From Leishmania mexicana MHOM/GT/2001/U1103 (Eukaryota > Euglenozoa > Kinetoplastea > Trypanosomatida > Trypanosomatidae): DNA of 64,000 bases. Below are positions 41,425 through 51,049 of this stretch, piece by piece (positions within the stretch are counted from its first letter, which is position 1; each line of letters opens with the position of its first letter). The DNA lies in NCBI RefSeq assembly GCF_000234665.1, contig NC_018331.1:558001-622000 (forward strand), written 5' to 3'. Below the pieces are notes generated by a model, which saw only the letters and a program-made list of their open reading frames with translations, ran no database searches and was not told the origin of the DNA. The position numbers and the translations under genes are program-made.

Positions 41425-42837
41425 ATGCTGGTGGAATGCATCGATGGCGTGTCCGTGCGTGTCGCGCTGGTGTATTGGTCGACGTCGTTTGCTGTACTCC
41501 TGCTGCGCCTCTTCTGCGCTGAGTTCGCTGACCTCTCGTCGTACGGCGGTCATAGCGCAGCTGACGCCGCCAACCCAGGTGTCTGCAAGGCCGAACGCGA
41601 TCGAGAAGGAGAGTACTCCGCGGCTGTGGCGGCGACTACCCTCACGCGTTGGTGCGCGACACCGGTTCACTGGCTGGCATCTTCGTTCTTGGGCAGGTGG
41701 CGCGTCACTCGCAAACAGTCGTTCACCGCCTTCTACGTCACTGGCCTCGCCACAAGTACAGCCGTTTTCGGGATTCGTTGGATCGCCAACCGCAGCGGTG
41801 CTTCCCCCGACCACCCCTCTCTGGTTGCCCTGTCGTCGCCGGCGCCGGCTCACCCCCTCTTCTGTGTGACACTTGTGCTCTTCACTCTTCACTGTGCGGT
41901 GCGCCTTACCGAGACGCGTCTTGTGCAGCGCTTCCGCGAGCATGACACCGTGACCCTCTTTGCTGCTGTGGCGGGCAGCACGTTCTACATTATGGCAGCC
42001 ATTTCCAGCGCCGCACCGAGCCACACAAGCGTCCCGCGTGCGTCTCGGTCGCTACACCGGTTAGTGGTGATGCGGTGCATCTTCGCCGCCGGCACCATGG
42101 CGCACCTGTCTCTGCAGGCCATTCAGGTCACGGCGCACACGATACTGGCGCGGCGGCGACAGAGCCCCTCGCGCACCGTCTCACCCACAAAGGAGACGCC
42201 CATGCGTGACTGGGAGGAAGGTTTATGGAGACGGGTGCAGGTGCACCTGGCAACCTTTCGCGCCGCCCAAGGCGAATCCCCACACGCGCTGTCCACGCCA
42301 CCGGAGCTGTACGGGGCGTGGCGCCGATACCGTTATCCGTACTTCTCGAATGTGTGCTTTCGGGTGGTACTCGATCCGCACTACACCTGTGAAGTGGCCA
42401 TGTATGCCGTGAACACGCTTCTCCTGCTTCTCTGCGTACTCCCCGATGCAACACAGCCCGCCACCGACATCGCCGCTGGGGCAGCACGAGGCATGGTGAG
42501 CTGCTTTGCGAGCGGCGAGCCACAGTGGTGCAGCATTGCGTGTGCCAGTGTACCGTGGTTGTCGGTGCTGGCCAGTGTTGGCGTCACCGTGTTCACCGCC
42601 GCCAACCTCGGCATCACCTCTGCAGAGCACCGACGTTTTTGGATGGCAGCAAATGCCACACGTCGTCTCGTTGGCAGTGCGCTGCGAACAATACTGGATG
42701 AGGAACAGGCAAAACCGCCTGGCAACGGCGGCGGCCGACTTCCAGCAGAGATCGTCGATGCAGCGAGGTATATGCTACGGGAGACAGTCGTTGAGGAAGT
42801 GGTGCCGAGGTGGAACGTGTTCCCACTTGTGTGGTAA
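41425..42837 (+). CDS. polyprenol reductase-like (SRD5A3/DFG10 family)
   Basis: A 470-residue multi-span membrane protein. The family reduces the alpha-isoprene unit of polyprenol in the ER to support dolichol synthesis for N-glycosylation and GPI anchors. Evidence: several hydrophobic spans (for example VALVYWSTSFAVLLLRLFCA, PLFCVTLVLFTLHCAVRLTE and a span near 330). The motif TETRLVQRF corresponds to the family's R..YE...V.RF segment. The C-terminal steroid-5-alpha-reductase signature appears as VVLDPHYTCEVAMYAVNTLL, matching SCPHYLAEI. It is followed by VFTAANLGITSAEHRRFW and a terminal PRWNVFPLVW, equivalent to the R..LIPFVF end. It is longer than human SRD5A3 (318 residues), mainly through polar inserts between the spans. 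Family membership rests on the C-terminal motif order and is good but not certain. Confidence 0.75.
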   Translation: MLVECIDGVSVRVALVYWSTSFAVLLLRLFCAEFADLSSYGGHSAADAANPGVCKAERDREGEYSAAVAATTLTRWCATPVHWLASSFLGRWRVTRKQSFTAFYVTGLATSTAVFGIRWIANRSGASPDHPSLVALSSPAPAHPLFCVTLVLFTLHCAVRLTETRLVQRFREHDTVTLFAAVAGSTFYIMAAISSAAPSHTSVPRASRSLHRLVVMRCIFAAGTMAHLSLQAIQVTAHTILARRRQSPSRTVSPTKETPMRDWEEGLWRRVQVHLATFRAAQGESPHALSTPPELYGAWRRYRYPYFSNVCFRVVLDPHYTCEVAMYAVNTLLLLLCVLPDATQPATDIAAGAARGMVSCFASGEPQWCSIACASVPWLSVLASVGVTVFTAANLGITSAEHRRFWMAANATRRLVGSALRTILDEEQAKPPGNGGGRLPAEIVDAARYMLRETVVEEVVPRWNVFPLVW

Positions 42838-43469
42838 TCAGAAGATTGTAGCGTATGACGCGGTCGTCAACCGCCCTCTCCCGCTCTTGACGCTAAGGAT
42901 GCGAAGTCTCCAGTGAGACTCTCCCCCCTCCCCCAGGTGCTTCCGCACGCACCTGGCATCTTGCTCGTCTTCACACTGAGAGGGAGATGGCTACTAGTAC
43001 TGCATCGATGGCGACCGCGCTGGCTCGAAGGAGCCAACCACAACTCAGACACACATCCCATACATACACACACACACATACACACAGAGGCGCCAGCGAA
43101 AGAAGAAGGAAACAACAAGATGCCACGTGTGTGTGCGTGTGTGTGCGCGCGGTGGTGCTGTTTTGGCGTCGTGGACGCCTGCACCGCTTCCTTACTGGCG
43201 AACCCATGTCTGCCCCGCTCCTTCTCCTCTCCCGCCCCACGCTCCAAGTCTTTATACAGGCAGGCATACACGCGCACGCGCAAGTGCAGCGTTTACTGCC
43301 TCTCGTGCGATGCGCACCGACGCGAGCGGCGGGACAAAGCCTTCACCACCACGGCCCAACACGCGCACGCATACCCGGGAACGGCAGCAACGCGTAAAAG
43401 GAGCTGTGTAGTCCCCGTCAAGTCACGAAGCTCTCTTCCTATTGCCATCACCGTTGGTGCAGCGTCATC
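42838..43469. other. short spacer
   Basis: Non-coding with CA and GT runs around 43060-43145; presumed UTRs. Confidence 0.55.
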
Positions 43470-45704
43470 ATGCCGTCTGTGGGGTCCGGCTACACCTTTG
43501 CGGACTTCCTCCAGCGGCTGGAGCGCAGCCCAGTGTCCCAAATGTCCCCTCTCTACCACGAGCATCGCCTCCTCTTCGTAAATCGACCCGACATGCTCTC
43601 GAGGGCGGTCCTGTCGGTCTCGTGGAAGAGAGGGCTGGCGATCCTAGGAGCAGCGTACTACACCCAGCCGGTAGCCTCTGAGACGTACAGGGCGTTGCTA
43701 GCCCAAATGCTGCGACACAACCGGCACGTGTCGAGGACCGGCACAGGTCAGCTTGTCAGCTGGCAGGCGGCGATCAAGGTCATGAGCGAGGCAGTGCTGG
43801 CGCACGGCACCTCACTGCCAACCCGCGTGTCCGTCTCGACGCTGCGCCTGCTCGCACCACACCGGCAGTGGCGCACGGCCATCGACGTGCTTAAGCTAAA
43901 CCAGGCGAATGGGCAACTCACAAAGCCGATGTTGCTCGATGCGGCTCACGCGTGTGCAACGTCAGCGGCATGGCCCCATGCCCTCCAGCTGCTTATGCAC
44001 CTTCATCAGCAGGATCCGCCGCTTCTGTTCGACGCAATACAGAGTATGCGACCACCTGATACGACCGCCCTCACAGCCGCTGCCAGCGCTCACGCATTGC
44101 TTCCGTCCGTGCGCGACGCCGGAGCCCCAACACCGGCGCAGCAGCACATTTTGAGCGTCCTGAACAGCGTGGTTGGCAGCGTTCCGCATGAGGTGGCGGC
44201 GCGGAGCTCGCTCTGCACATCGTACCTGACTCACCTGCTGGCAAGCACCACGCTGACACCCGAGCTGAAGGTGCAGCGGGCAACGGCGGCCATGGCGCAG
44301 CTGCCGTGGACAGCCGCACTGGCACTGCTGAGCGACCTGAGCGAGCCGGCCTTGCTGACAGATGTGGAGTGGACGCGTGTGCGCGACACCGTTCTGCTCC
44401 CCTCCAACTCTGACGCCGGTAAGGGAGACGGTGACAGCGGCGTAGGAGAGGAACGACAGCGACGGCGGCGGCCGTTGTCAGCGAAGGGAAGGCTGAAGAG
44501 GAAGAGAGACGCCTCCTCTGCTGTCATGTTGCCCGATGCGGCGGAGCCAGAGGACGAGGAGGCCGTGGAGAGTGCGGCTGCATCCTCTTCCACGTCTCTG
44601 AACTCTTTTATCTCGCAATCGGCACCATCGGTGATGACCGCAGCAGATGCACACTCCCACCAGGACAGCGTCGTGCTCAGTGCAACGGCTCTCTTCTCTC
44701 GCATGCAGCTCCTACGCGCGTCTCCCCTGACAGCAGCAGCTATGATAGCCGTTATGGTGGACAAGCTTCCCACGCCGGAGATGGCAGCTGCGTTTCTCCA
44801 AAGCTGCGCAGCCCACCTGGCACAGCCCGTGCCGGCCTCTTCCTCGGCAGCGGACGGCCTCGACATCGCGCTGCAGGGCGGTGACACCACCGTGGGCTCG
44901 GTGGCGGCCACACGCCACCCCGTTGTCGTCCACGCACTCTTGCACAACTGCGCCCGTCACGAAAACGGCTGGGCCATTGCAGCACCGGCACTGCTTGGAC
45001 ACAGCGCGGCGCAGGTAGCGACCCCACCCGAGCTGCTCAGCTCACTTGTTCGACAGCTGCGGCAGGCGAAACAAGTAGCGTTGGCGGTACGTCTGCTTCA
45101 CGAGCACATTATCCCTTCTGGCAGTCTCATGACACCGACGTCGTGGGAGGACATGCTGGAATGCGCACTAGCACACAACCGCGCCATTCGCCTGCGACAC
45201 CTTCACAGAAAAACGGCGAACTCCCGCGACGGTAGTGCGCTCACAAAGGCGACCCCGAGGCTATCGAGCGTTCACTGGGTGTCTGCGCTGAGCTGGGTGA
45301 AAAGCCGGCAGGCGACCTCCAGCGAGGACCGGATTCGAAAGACGGACACCGGTCCATCGCAGGGTGCCGAGCAGCGCCATCCGCTGGAAGTGGTCACTCT
45401 GGAACGGCCCCTGTCACACAAGATGCTGAGCCTCCTGATCAACGTCTGCGTGCTGGGTGGCAGCCCGCAGGGTGCCCTGCACGCGCTTGGCTACGCGCGC
45501 CGTGTAAACAAGACGGAGCTGCCCCATACATCGCAGATACGAGCACTCCTGTACTGCATGCAGTATGATCGCCCTTGCGAAGCAGAGGCAATCGTGGAGC
45601 AGTGCGCGAAACGCGAAGGCGAGGCCGCCGCGCAGCCGTTGCGGCATCTGCTGCGGTTGATAGGAGAGGGTAAGTCTAATGACGGTGAGGGAAACGAAGA
45701 GTGA
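43470..45704 (+). CDS. helical-repeat-like protein, 744 residues (possible PPR type)
   Basis: No catalytic domain recognised. The protein is almost wholly helical and Ala/Leu-rich. It has recurring units that pair a Trp with a short Ala/Leu helix, for example HRQWRTAIDVLKLNQANGQL (about 131-150), AAWPHALQLLMHLHQQDPPL (about 169-188) and LPWTAALALLSDLSE (about 275-289). Further units occur near 505 and 630-680. The W..A...L pattern is common in trypanosomatid PPR and mitochondrial RNA-binding proteins. A basic, Arg-rich loop (ERQRRRRPLSAKGRLKRKR, about 327-345) and an acidic linker divide the protein. There is no obvious mitochondrial presequence: the first 20 residues have few basic residues. 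PPR assignment is tentative; another alpha-solenoid is possible. Confidence 0.82.
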   Translation: MPSVGSGYTFADFLQRLERSPVSQMSPLYHEHRLLFVNRPDMLSRAVLSVSWKRGLAILGAAYYTQPVASETYRALLAQMLRHNRHVSRTGTGQLVSWQAAIKVMSEAVLAHGTSLPTRVSVSTLRLLAPHRQWRTAIDVLKLNQANGQLTKPMLLDAAHACATSAAWPHALQLLMHLHQQDPPLLFDAIQSMRPPDTTALTAAASAHALLPSVRDAGAPTPAQQHILSVLNSVVGSVPHEVAARSSLCTSYLTHLLASTTLTPELKVQRATAAMAQLPWTAALALLSDLSEPALLTDVEWTRVRDTVLLPSNSDAGKGDGDSGVGEERQRRRRPLSAKGRLKRKRDASSAVMLPDAAEPEDEEAVESAAASSSTSLNSFISQSAPSVMTAADAHSHQDSVVLSATALFSRMQLLRASPLTAAAMIAVMVDKLPTPEMAAAFLQSCAAHLAQPVPASSSAADGLDIALQGGDTTVGSVAATRHPVVVHALLHNCARHENGWAIAAPALLGHSAAQVATPPELLSSLVRQLRQAKQVALAVRLLHEHIIPSGSLMTPTSWEDMLECALAHNRAIRLRHLHRKTANSRDGSALTKATPRLSSVHWVSALSWVKSRQATSSEDRIRKTDTGPSQGAEQRHPLEVVTLERPLSHKMLSLLINVCVLGGSPQGALHALGYARRVNKTELPHTSQIRALLYCMQYDRPCEAEAIVEQCAKREGEAAAQPLRHLLRLIGEGKSNDGEGNEE

Positions 45705-46277
45705 GCCACGTTTTCAAGCGCGCACACACGTGAAGGGCGGCGTGCCTGCGCGTGGTGCGTCTTTCACTCCCCCTCTCCTCCAACCATCTCTGATGGATGG
45801 GTACTGCGAGCCCTCTCGCTGTGTCTGTGGGCTCGAGTGATGTCTTTTAAAATGTTGTTGTTCGGGGTACCCGTGCCGGTCTGTTGTTCACAGAGTCGAC
45901 TCTCCCCCCCTCCCCCGCGTTCGCCCCGCCCCCACCCCCCCCCCTTCGGCCGTTTTTTTCTGTCTCCCACTCTCTCACACGTTTCCGCACAGGCGCTGAA
46001 GAAACAGCAGAAAAAAAGATCGAAAAGGAAACTGCAGCGGCTGCAACCCTTCCTCCCCTTCCCCACCGGACGACGACGAGTGGAGCGAAGGAGGAAGAAG
46101 GGGGTGGGGTGGGGGGTGCTCTCAGGCTACAAGTAAAATGGTGTGGCGCGCACAAGGGATATGGTGGTAGTGCCGAGGACTGTGTTCCTCTCCTGTGACC
46201 CTCACTTGCGCTCCTTTCACGCGCCTCGTGTTTCATGCGTAGAGCTACCGTACCCTGATGCCACTTGACACCACGCC
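45705..46277. other. 3' UTR region before repeat copy 3
   Basis: Non-coding with poly-C and G-rich runs (45905-45950 and 46090-46125). No gene recognised. Confidence 0.55.
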
Positions 46278-46852
46278 GCGCGGTATCGAGTGCCCAGTAC
46301 GCCCCTCCCCCTTGACGTGGGGAAGCCAGGCAGCACCCCATCCCCATCCCCCGCCCCTGTCAACTGCCGAACCTCTTCTGGTGATGACGGGGTCAGGCAC
46401 CCGCGACGCAGGGAGGTGAGAGCAATGTATCGCTGCTGATGTCGGCGGCCAGGCCCTGGATGGCGTTGCACCGGAGCGACCGGCAGCAGCGAACACGCTT
46501 GTGCCCACCTATGTGATGTGCAGAGCGTCATGGTGACTCGAACGCATCCCCTCCGGCCCCCCCTCACTGCCTACTGGTGGTGGTGGGGAGCCTGCGTGCT
46601 GTCCCGAGGCGGATGGGCCAGGGGTGGCGGCCGGCATGGTGGGGGAGCGGCTGTGCGGCTGCCTGCGAAGCATGGGCTGGGGGTAGAGGTTTGGGGCAGA
46701 GGCCGTGCTCGGATGGCTGAGTCGGGTGCACTGCTGCCATGCGCGTGTCCACGTCTGCTCCGCACCATGTGGATATGGGGGCCTGTGGGCGTGCCGGGGG
46801 GGCCGAGTGCGGCTTAGCTCATGCCATATAGGCAGAGAGCGGGAGAACACGT
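46278..46852 (+). repeat. dispersed near-identical repeat, copy 3 (575 bp)
   Basis: Equals 20769-21343 at a constant offset, with only isolated changes (for example CACCATGTGG here against CACCACGTGG in copies 1 and 2). It lacks the first 48 bp of copies 1 and 2 and begins at GCGCGGTATCGAG. It lies about 570 nt after the stop of the helical-repeat gene, in gene orientation. Confidence 0.93.
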
Positions 46853-47741
46853 GGATGCAAAGAAACGTTTGCGCAGGCTCCAATCGCAAGGGAAATGGTG
46901 TGCGCATACTCATGGGGAGTGATGCTCGCGTTGAACATTGGATGGACATCGACGCGCTAAGCTTCTCCCCTCTACCGATGATGGACTCGCTTCCCTCCTC
47001 CTCCCCCTTCTTACTACTCTCACTGCTCCTTCCCTTTTTGTTTTGTTTCGCTTCGTTGCGCTGGTGCCGCATCGATGGTTGTGTGCTCACGGATCTTGCC
47101 GGTGCGCGACGTCGGCTGCGACGCCTCGTTGTTGTTCCTTCTCTCTTGTGTTTGTGTGGGGTGGGGGTGGAGGTTCGCGTTTTGCCCGGCCCAACCACCC
47201 TCTCAGTCTCCAGTCCTTCAGGCAGAAAAGGAAAAGGGGGAGGGAACCAACAACAAAAATATATATTTAACGGCGACAAGAGAGCGAACATTGCATGCAA
47301 TAGGAGCAGCCGCACCCATACACCCACCCATCCACACACACACACACACACATCCACACGCACAAGCTTGAGTGCGGCCTCACCCCCGCTCGCTTCTTTC
47401 TCTCTGGTCTTCTGCTTTCTATAGACCTCTACTCCTTTTCCTACGCGCTTAACCCGACGTTGTCGCCAATCGTCATCACAGAACTTCTAAGACGCTGCCC
47501 TCGTGCTGAGCAGCCGCGTCACGCGTGCCAGTTTCGCCACTCCGCGCTCTTTCTTCTTTTTCTTCTGTCGTCCTGTGTCCTTGCTTGGGCGTTTTTGACG
47601 AAGTACCCGCCAGTGTGTCCTGGCACCTTACTGTGAAAGCGCTCAGGCCTCCGCCTCCCCCTTCTCCTTGGCGCCCCATCCTCGCATCGCTCTGCCGACG
47701 GAAAAAAAGGGGGAAGGGATCTGTGTCACACGGGCGAAACG
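46853..47741. other. spacer upstream of MIC10
   Basis: Non-coding, with a CA run near 47334-47352 and C/T tracts. No protein-like frame. Confidence 0.5.
47647..47709 (+). promoter_or_regulatory. predicted spliced-leader acceptor for MIC10
   Basis: A C/T-rich tract (47647-47690) with no AG until the AAG ending at 47709, 32 nt before the start codon. Confidence 0.5.
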
Positions 47742-48068
47742 ATGCCCGCCACACCGAAGCAACCCCCCACCACCACCACTTCCGTCTCATCGGATGAGAA
47801 GTGGGACCACTCGCTTGAGACGTTGATCCGCAAGTCCACGATTGGGTTCGCCTCTGGTATTCTGCCGGGGATTTTGCTGGCCCGCTCGCCGGCGGCACGC
47901 AGTGCTATCATCGCCCTGTGCACCGGCGTGGGTAGCGGTATCGCTTACGGTGAGGCGCGCTACCTTTTTGATCATGATATCATGTTCGACAAGCGTCACT
48001 TGATTCAGGTGCAGGTGGTCGGCGGCAGTAGTAGTCAGCAAAACGGCGCCCAGAAGTCTATGGAGTAG
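47742..48068 (+). CDS. MIC10: MICOS complex subunit Mic10
   Basis: A 108-residue inner-mitochondrial-membrane protein. Mic10 oligomers bend membrane at crista junctions. Seen in sequence: a polar N-terminus (about 1-20) and the conserved Trp-containing lead-in WDHSLETLIRKSTIGF (21-36). Two short glycine-rich spans form a hairpin. The first holds GFASGILPG (35-43), the second TGVGSGIAYGEARYLF (61-76). A basic/polar loop (ARSPAARS) separates them. The second motif matches the G.G.G.AY pattern of human and yeast Mic10, and length is as expected. Trypanosoma brucei is known to carry two Mic10 paralogues; which one this corresponds to cannot be told here. The C-terminal tail (about 80-108) is longer and polar. 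Confidence 0.88.
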   Translation: MPATPKQPPTTTTSVSSDEKWDHSLETLIRKSTIGFASGILPGILLARSPAARSAIIALCTGVGSGIAYGEARYLFDHDIMFDKRHLIQVQVVGGSSSQQNGAQKSME

Positions 48069-49328
48069 AAAAACGCGCAGGTGATGGAGCAGCCGAACGT
48101 AGAGGGGAGGAGGTGGTGTGGGTAGAAATAGGCTGTTCGCGTCCCGCGGAAAATGCGGGCATTGCTGCGGTTCGTGCTTGTAGGGCCCTTTCATGTCGGG
48201 TGTCACTCTCAGACGTGCTGCTGTGCTTCCTCACCCCGCACCATGCGCACATGGACGCGTCGCTGTGCTGTCACCTCCTCTCCTTGCCATTTACGTATGT
48301 GTGTGCACGTGCCGCCGGACAAACCTGTGTGCGTGTCTCCGTCGTTGCTTGTTGTTCCGAATTTGTGGGCGCGGCGCGTGCGCGCGCGCGGAGGGAGGGC
48401 TCCTTGTGGTTTTCTTTTGCTTCCCGTTGCCCTTGTCGGTTCCTGTATTACAGTTCTCGTAGCGAAAAGTGGAGAAGGCGGCGGTGGTGGTGGGGGGGGG
48501 CATGCAACGCATTCAACTCGCTTGCCCACCCTCTCAGTGGTACCATGAGTGAGCCCATCCTTTGGCAACCTTTCCTGTTGGCATCCTTGGCTAGTTTACC
48601 GCCACGGATGGCCCCCACGCACGTACGCTATCGGATGGTGTGTGTATGGGTGCGTACGTGCGCAAGCGATGGCCGGTCTATCCCGGCCAACACGAGAACT
48701 CCACCCTTCCCTGTGTGTCTTTCCTCTCCGAAGCAACCAAACAAAACACGCACGATAGCAGTACGAAGCTATCACAGCGGCATCGGTCGTCTCTGTGAAG
48801 CGCGTGCGGCTCTGCGAGGATCCCCTCTCCGGCGGCCAAAATCTTGCCCTCACCTATATCCCTCGAATGAGGCGTGAGTACGGACGGGCTGTGCGAGTTC
48901 GAGTGCGCGTGCGAGGACTATGCCACCTCGCGTCACGACAAGGAAGGAGAGTGTGTGTGTGTGGAGGGGGAGAGGGGGGAGGGGCAAAGTACTTCATCAT
49001 CTCTTGCACTTCTTCGCGTTTCCGTCTTTGTCTTTCTATTTGCCCAGACGCAGCGCGGCGGGCGGGAGGGGGCGAGTGGAGCCGCTGCTCCGCTCCTTGC
49101 CAAGTGAGGCGGACTCATGTCACTGGCGCCTTCACAAAGCAGCACGCCCACCTCCATCACTCACGGCACGTTTTCGTCTATCTCGGGTGGCGGTGTGTGT
49201 ACGCATTCCTTTCCCTCTACGATAACGATCTATTTTCTTTCGCGACGTTGGTGTGTCACACACACGCCCTCGCATACACATACAGTGTGGCCTTCACACC
49301 GGTGTGCTACGCGTATCATGAAGGAGAC
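48069..49328. other. spacer upstream of the GNAT gene
   Basis: Non-coding. G-run at 48488-48500, GT/CA runs and C/T tracts. Long open frames here are Cys/Ser/Arg-rich and not credible. Confidence 0.5.
49180..49285 (+). promoter_or_regulatory. predicted spliced-leader acceptor for the GNAT gene
   Basis: A C/T-rich tract (about 49195-49245) with no AG until the CAG at 49283-49285, 43 nt before the ATG at 49329. This argues against the far longer open frame that begins at 48795. Confidence 0.5.
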
Positions 49329-50093
49329 ATGCCCGGAAGTAAGCAAGCCTCGGAAGCCGTCAAGGCCCTCTTCCACTACCCATGCCACAGTTTCATTGTG
49401 CGGTCTGCTCTGGAAGGGCACATGGAACATGTGACGGTTCGTGGCAGCAGCGCCGCGGCAACGCTGAGGGCCCGCCTCACCGTCGGCATGTTCACTGTCC
49501 TCGCCGGTGCCCCCGACGCGGAACTTGTCAGCGGCGTCACAACCTCCATTGTCGTCCCCTTCCAGCCTGAGTGGATACCGCTCATTGAAAGGCATTTGCC
49601 TGCCTTGAAGCCCTATATGCGCTACCCCATGGTAGCCGCGACGGGGTCATTCGACGTGTGGCGTCTGCAACAGTATGCGGCGGCGTGCCCTGCCACCTAC
49701 GTCATCGAGCCCATCACGGAGGCGCTGGCGGAACGCACGCGGAGGATGAAGTGGTCCTTCGACCTCTGCGGCAACTTCCGCGACGCCGCCGACTTCGCGG
49801 CGCGGGGAATAGGCTTCGTCGCTCTGCAAAGGGCGACCGGCGACATTGCAGCCGATGCGTCCAGCTTTGCCATCTGCGACGGAGGTGTTGAGGTGGAGGT
49901 AGACACGGCGGAGTCACATCAACGTCGCGGCTTGGCGCTGGCGTGCTCTGCTCGGCTCATCTTGGAGTGCCTGAAGCGTGGCCTATATCCGAACTGGGAT
50001 GCGCACGTGCCGCACTCGGCGCACCTGGCAGAGAAACTCGGCTACACGCGAGGCACACCGTACAAGGCCTACGTTGATGAGCTCCCAACATGA
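49329..50093 (+). CDS. GNAT-family N-acetyltransferase (bacterial Zwa/PF12746-like)
   Basis: A 254-residue protein. The C-terminal third carries the acetyl-CoA-binding GNAT core: strand GGVEVEVDTA (185-194), then the pyrophosphate loop HQRRGLA (197-203). A helix LACSARLILECLKRGLY follows, then PNWDAHVPHSAHLAEKLGYT (221-240). The PNWDA..P.S..LAEKLGY block is characteristic of a GNAT subfamily found mostly in Firmicutes and other bacteria. The N-terminal 180 residues fit the preceding domain of that family (for example FVALQRATGDIAADASSFAI). The substrate is unknown. The start is supported by the predicted acceptor at 49285 and by the normal family length of about 250-270 residues. The narrow bacterial resemblance suggests an old lateral transfer, which is inference. 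Confidence 0.85.
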   Translation: MPGSKQASEAVKALFHYPCHSFIVRSALEGHMEHVTVRGSSAAATLRARLTVGMFTVLAGAPDAELVSGVTTSIVVPFQPEWIPLIERHLPALKPYMRYPMVAATGSFDVWRLQQYAAACPATYVIEPITEALAERTRRMKWSFDLCGNFRDAADFAARGIGFVALQRATGDIAADASSFAICDGGVEVEVDTAESHQRRGLALACSARLILECLKRGLYPNWDAHVPHSAHLAEKLGYTRGTPYKAYVDELPT

Positions 50094-51049
50094 TTCACCC
50101 TCCAAATGGCGCGTCTTTGCGTGCTGCGGATAGCCCCTGCAGTGCTCACCGCTTGTACGACTCTGACCACCCTACGCATGTGCCCAGGGAAGAGGCTGGA
50201 TGGCGAGGGAAGTGAGCTAGCTGAGAACAGCAGCGGGCGCGGCGGTCGCTCACGTGCGGGTGCCCTCGTGCCTTGTCACCTTTCCTTTTCTCCCGTCCCC
50301 CCCCCCTCCACATCATTCCTGTACCCTTCGTGCGAGCTTGCGGCCGTGTGTGTGCGCAAACGAAACGAGCATTCTTTAGTACAGCGGCGCACGCGGCGAG
50401 CACTGCCACGTACACGCACACACAGGTGCGTCTCCGAAAGCGGCGGCGACAAGATTATCACAGCACTTCAGACGACCGAAGCACCGTTACGAAGACACCG
50501 GAACGACACAGGGGACAAACTCTTTGGAAGAGACACTTCTCCTCCTGTGCGGTTTGGCTATCGGGGGCCCCCGTCAACTCCATGCTCTGGGGCTGCCGAT
50601 TCCTCCCCTCGACTCGCACCGCCGCTCCCCCCTTTCCAGGGAGCAGACATGACCGCATTGCTCTGTCTGTCTCGTCCCCGCCAGCACGTCGCATCTCCTG
50701 TCTCTCTGTGTCCGTCTTCGTGCTGCCGTGAGTGCTTTACGGAGAGGATGTACAGCGTGGATGGGCGTGTTACCTGTGTGTGTGTGCCTCTCCCTCGTAC
50801 TTCTCACGCATCCTTCCCCGCTCTCTTCTCTCTTCCCTTCACTTATCCTCCTTTCCCGCGTCGCTGCGGCTGCTCCGCCCTTCTGCCATGAAACTCCAAG
50901 CGTCAGCCGACGGGCGTGTCGCTTCTCTCTCCTTTTCCTCGCCCTCTCCCACCCACGCGCTGCGGTGCAGCTCACTTTTATCTGTTGTGTTCCATACACA
51001 TACACATATATATATCTGCACTGCTTGCACGAACCGCCGAATAAAAAAA
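50094..51049. other. spacer upstream of RPB11
   Basis: Non-coding C/T-rich sequence. A pyrimidine tract ends at a CAG (50968-50970), 79 nt before the RPB11 ATG, the likely splice acceptor. Confidence 0.55.

Noticed and set aside
48795..49328. N-terminal extension of the GNAT gene
   Set aside because: Sequence before 49329 is low-complexity, and the predicted spliced-leader acceptor at 49285 removes it from the mRNA.
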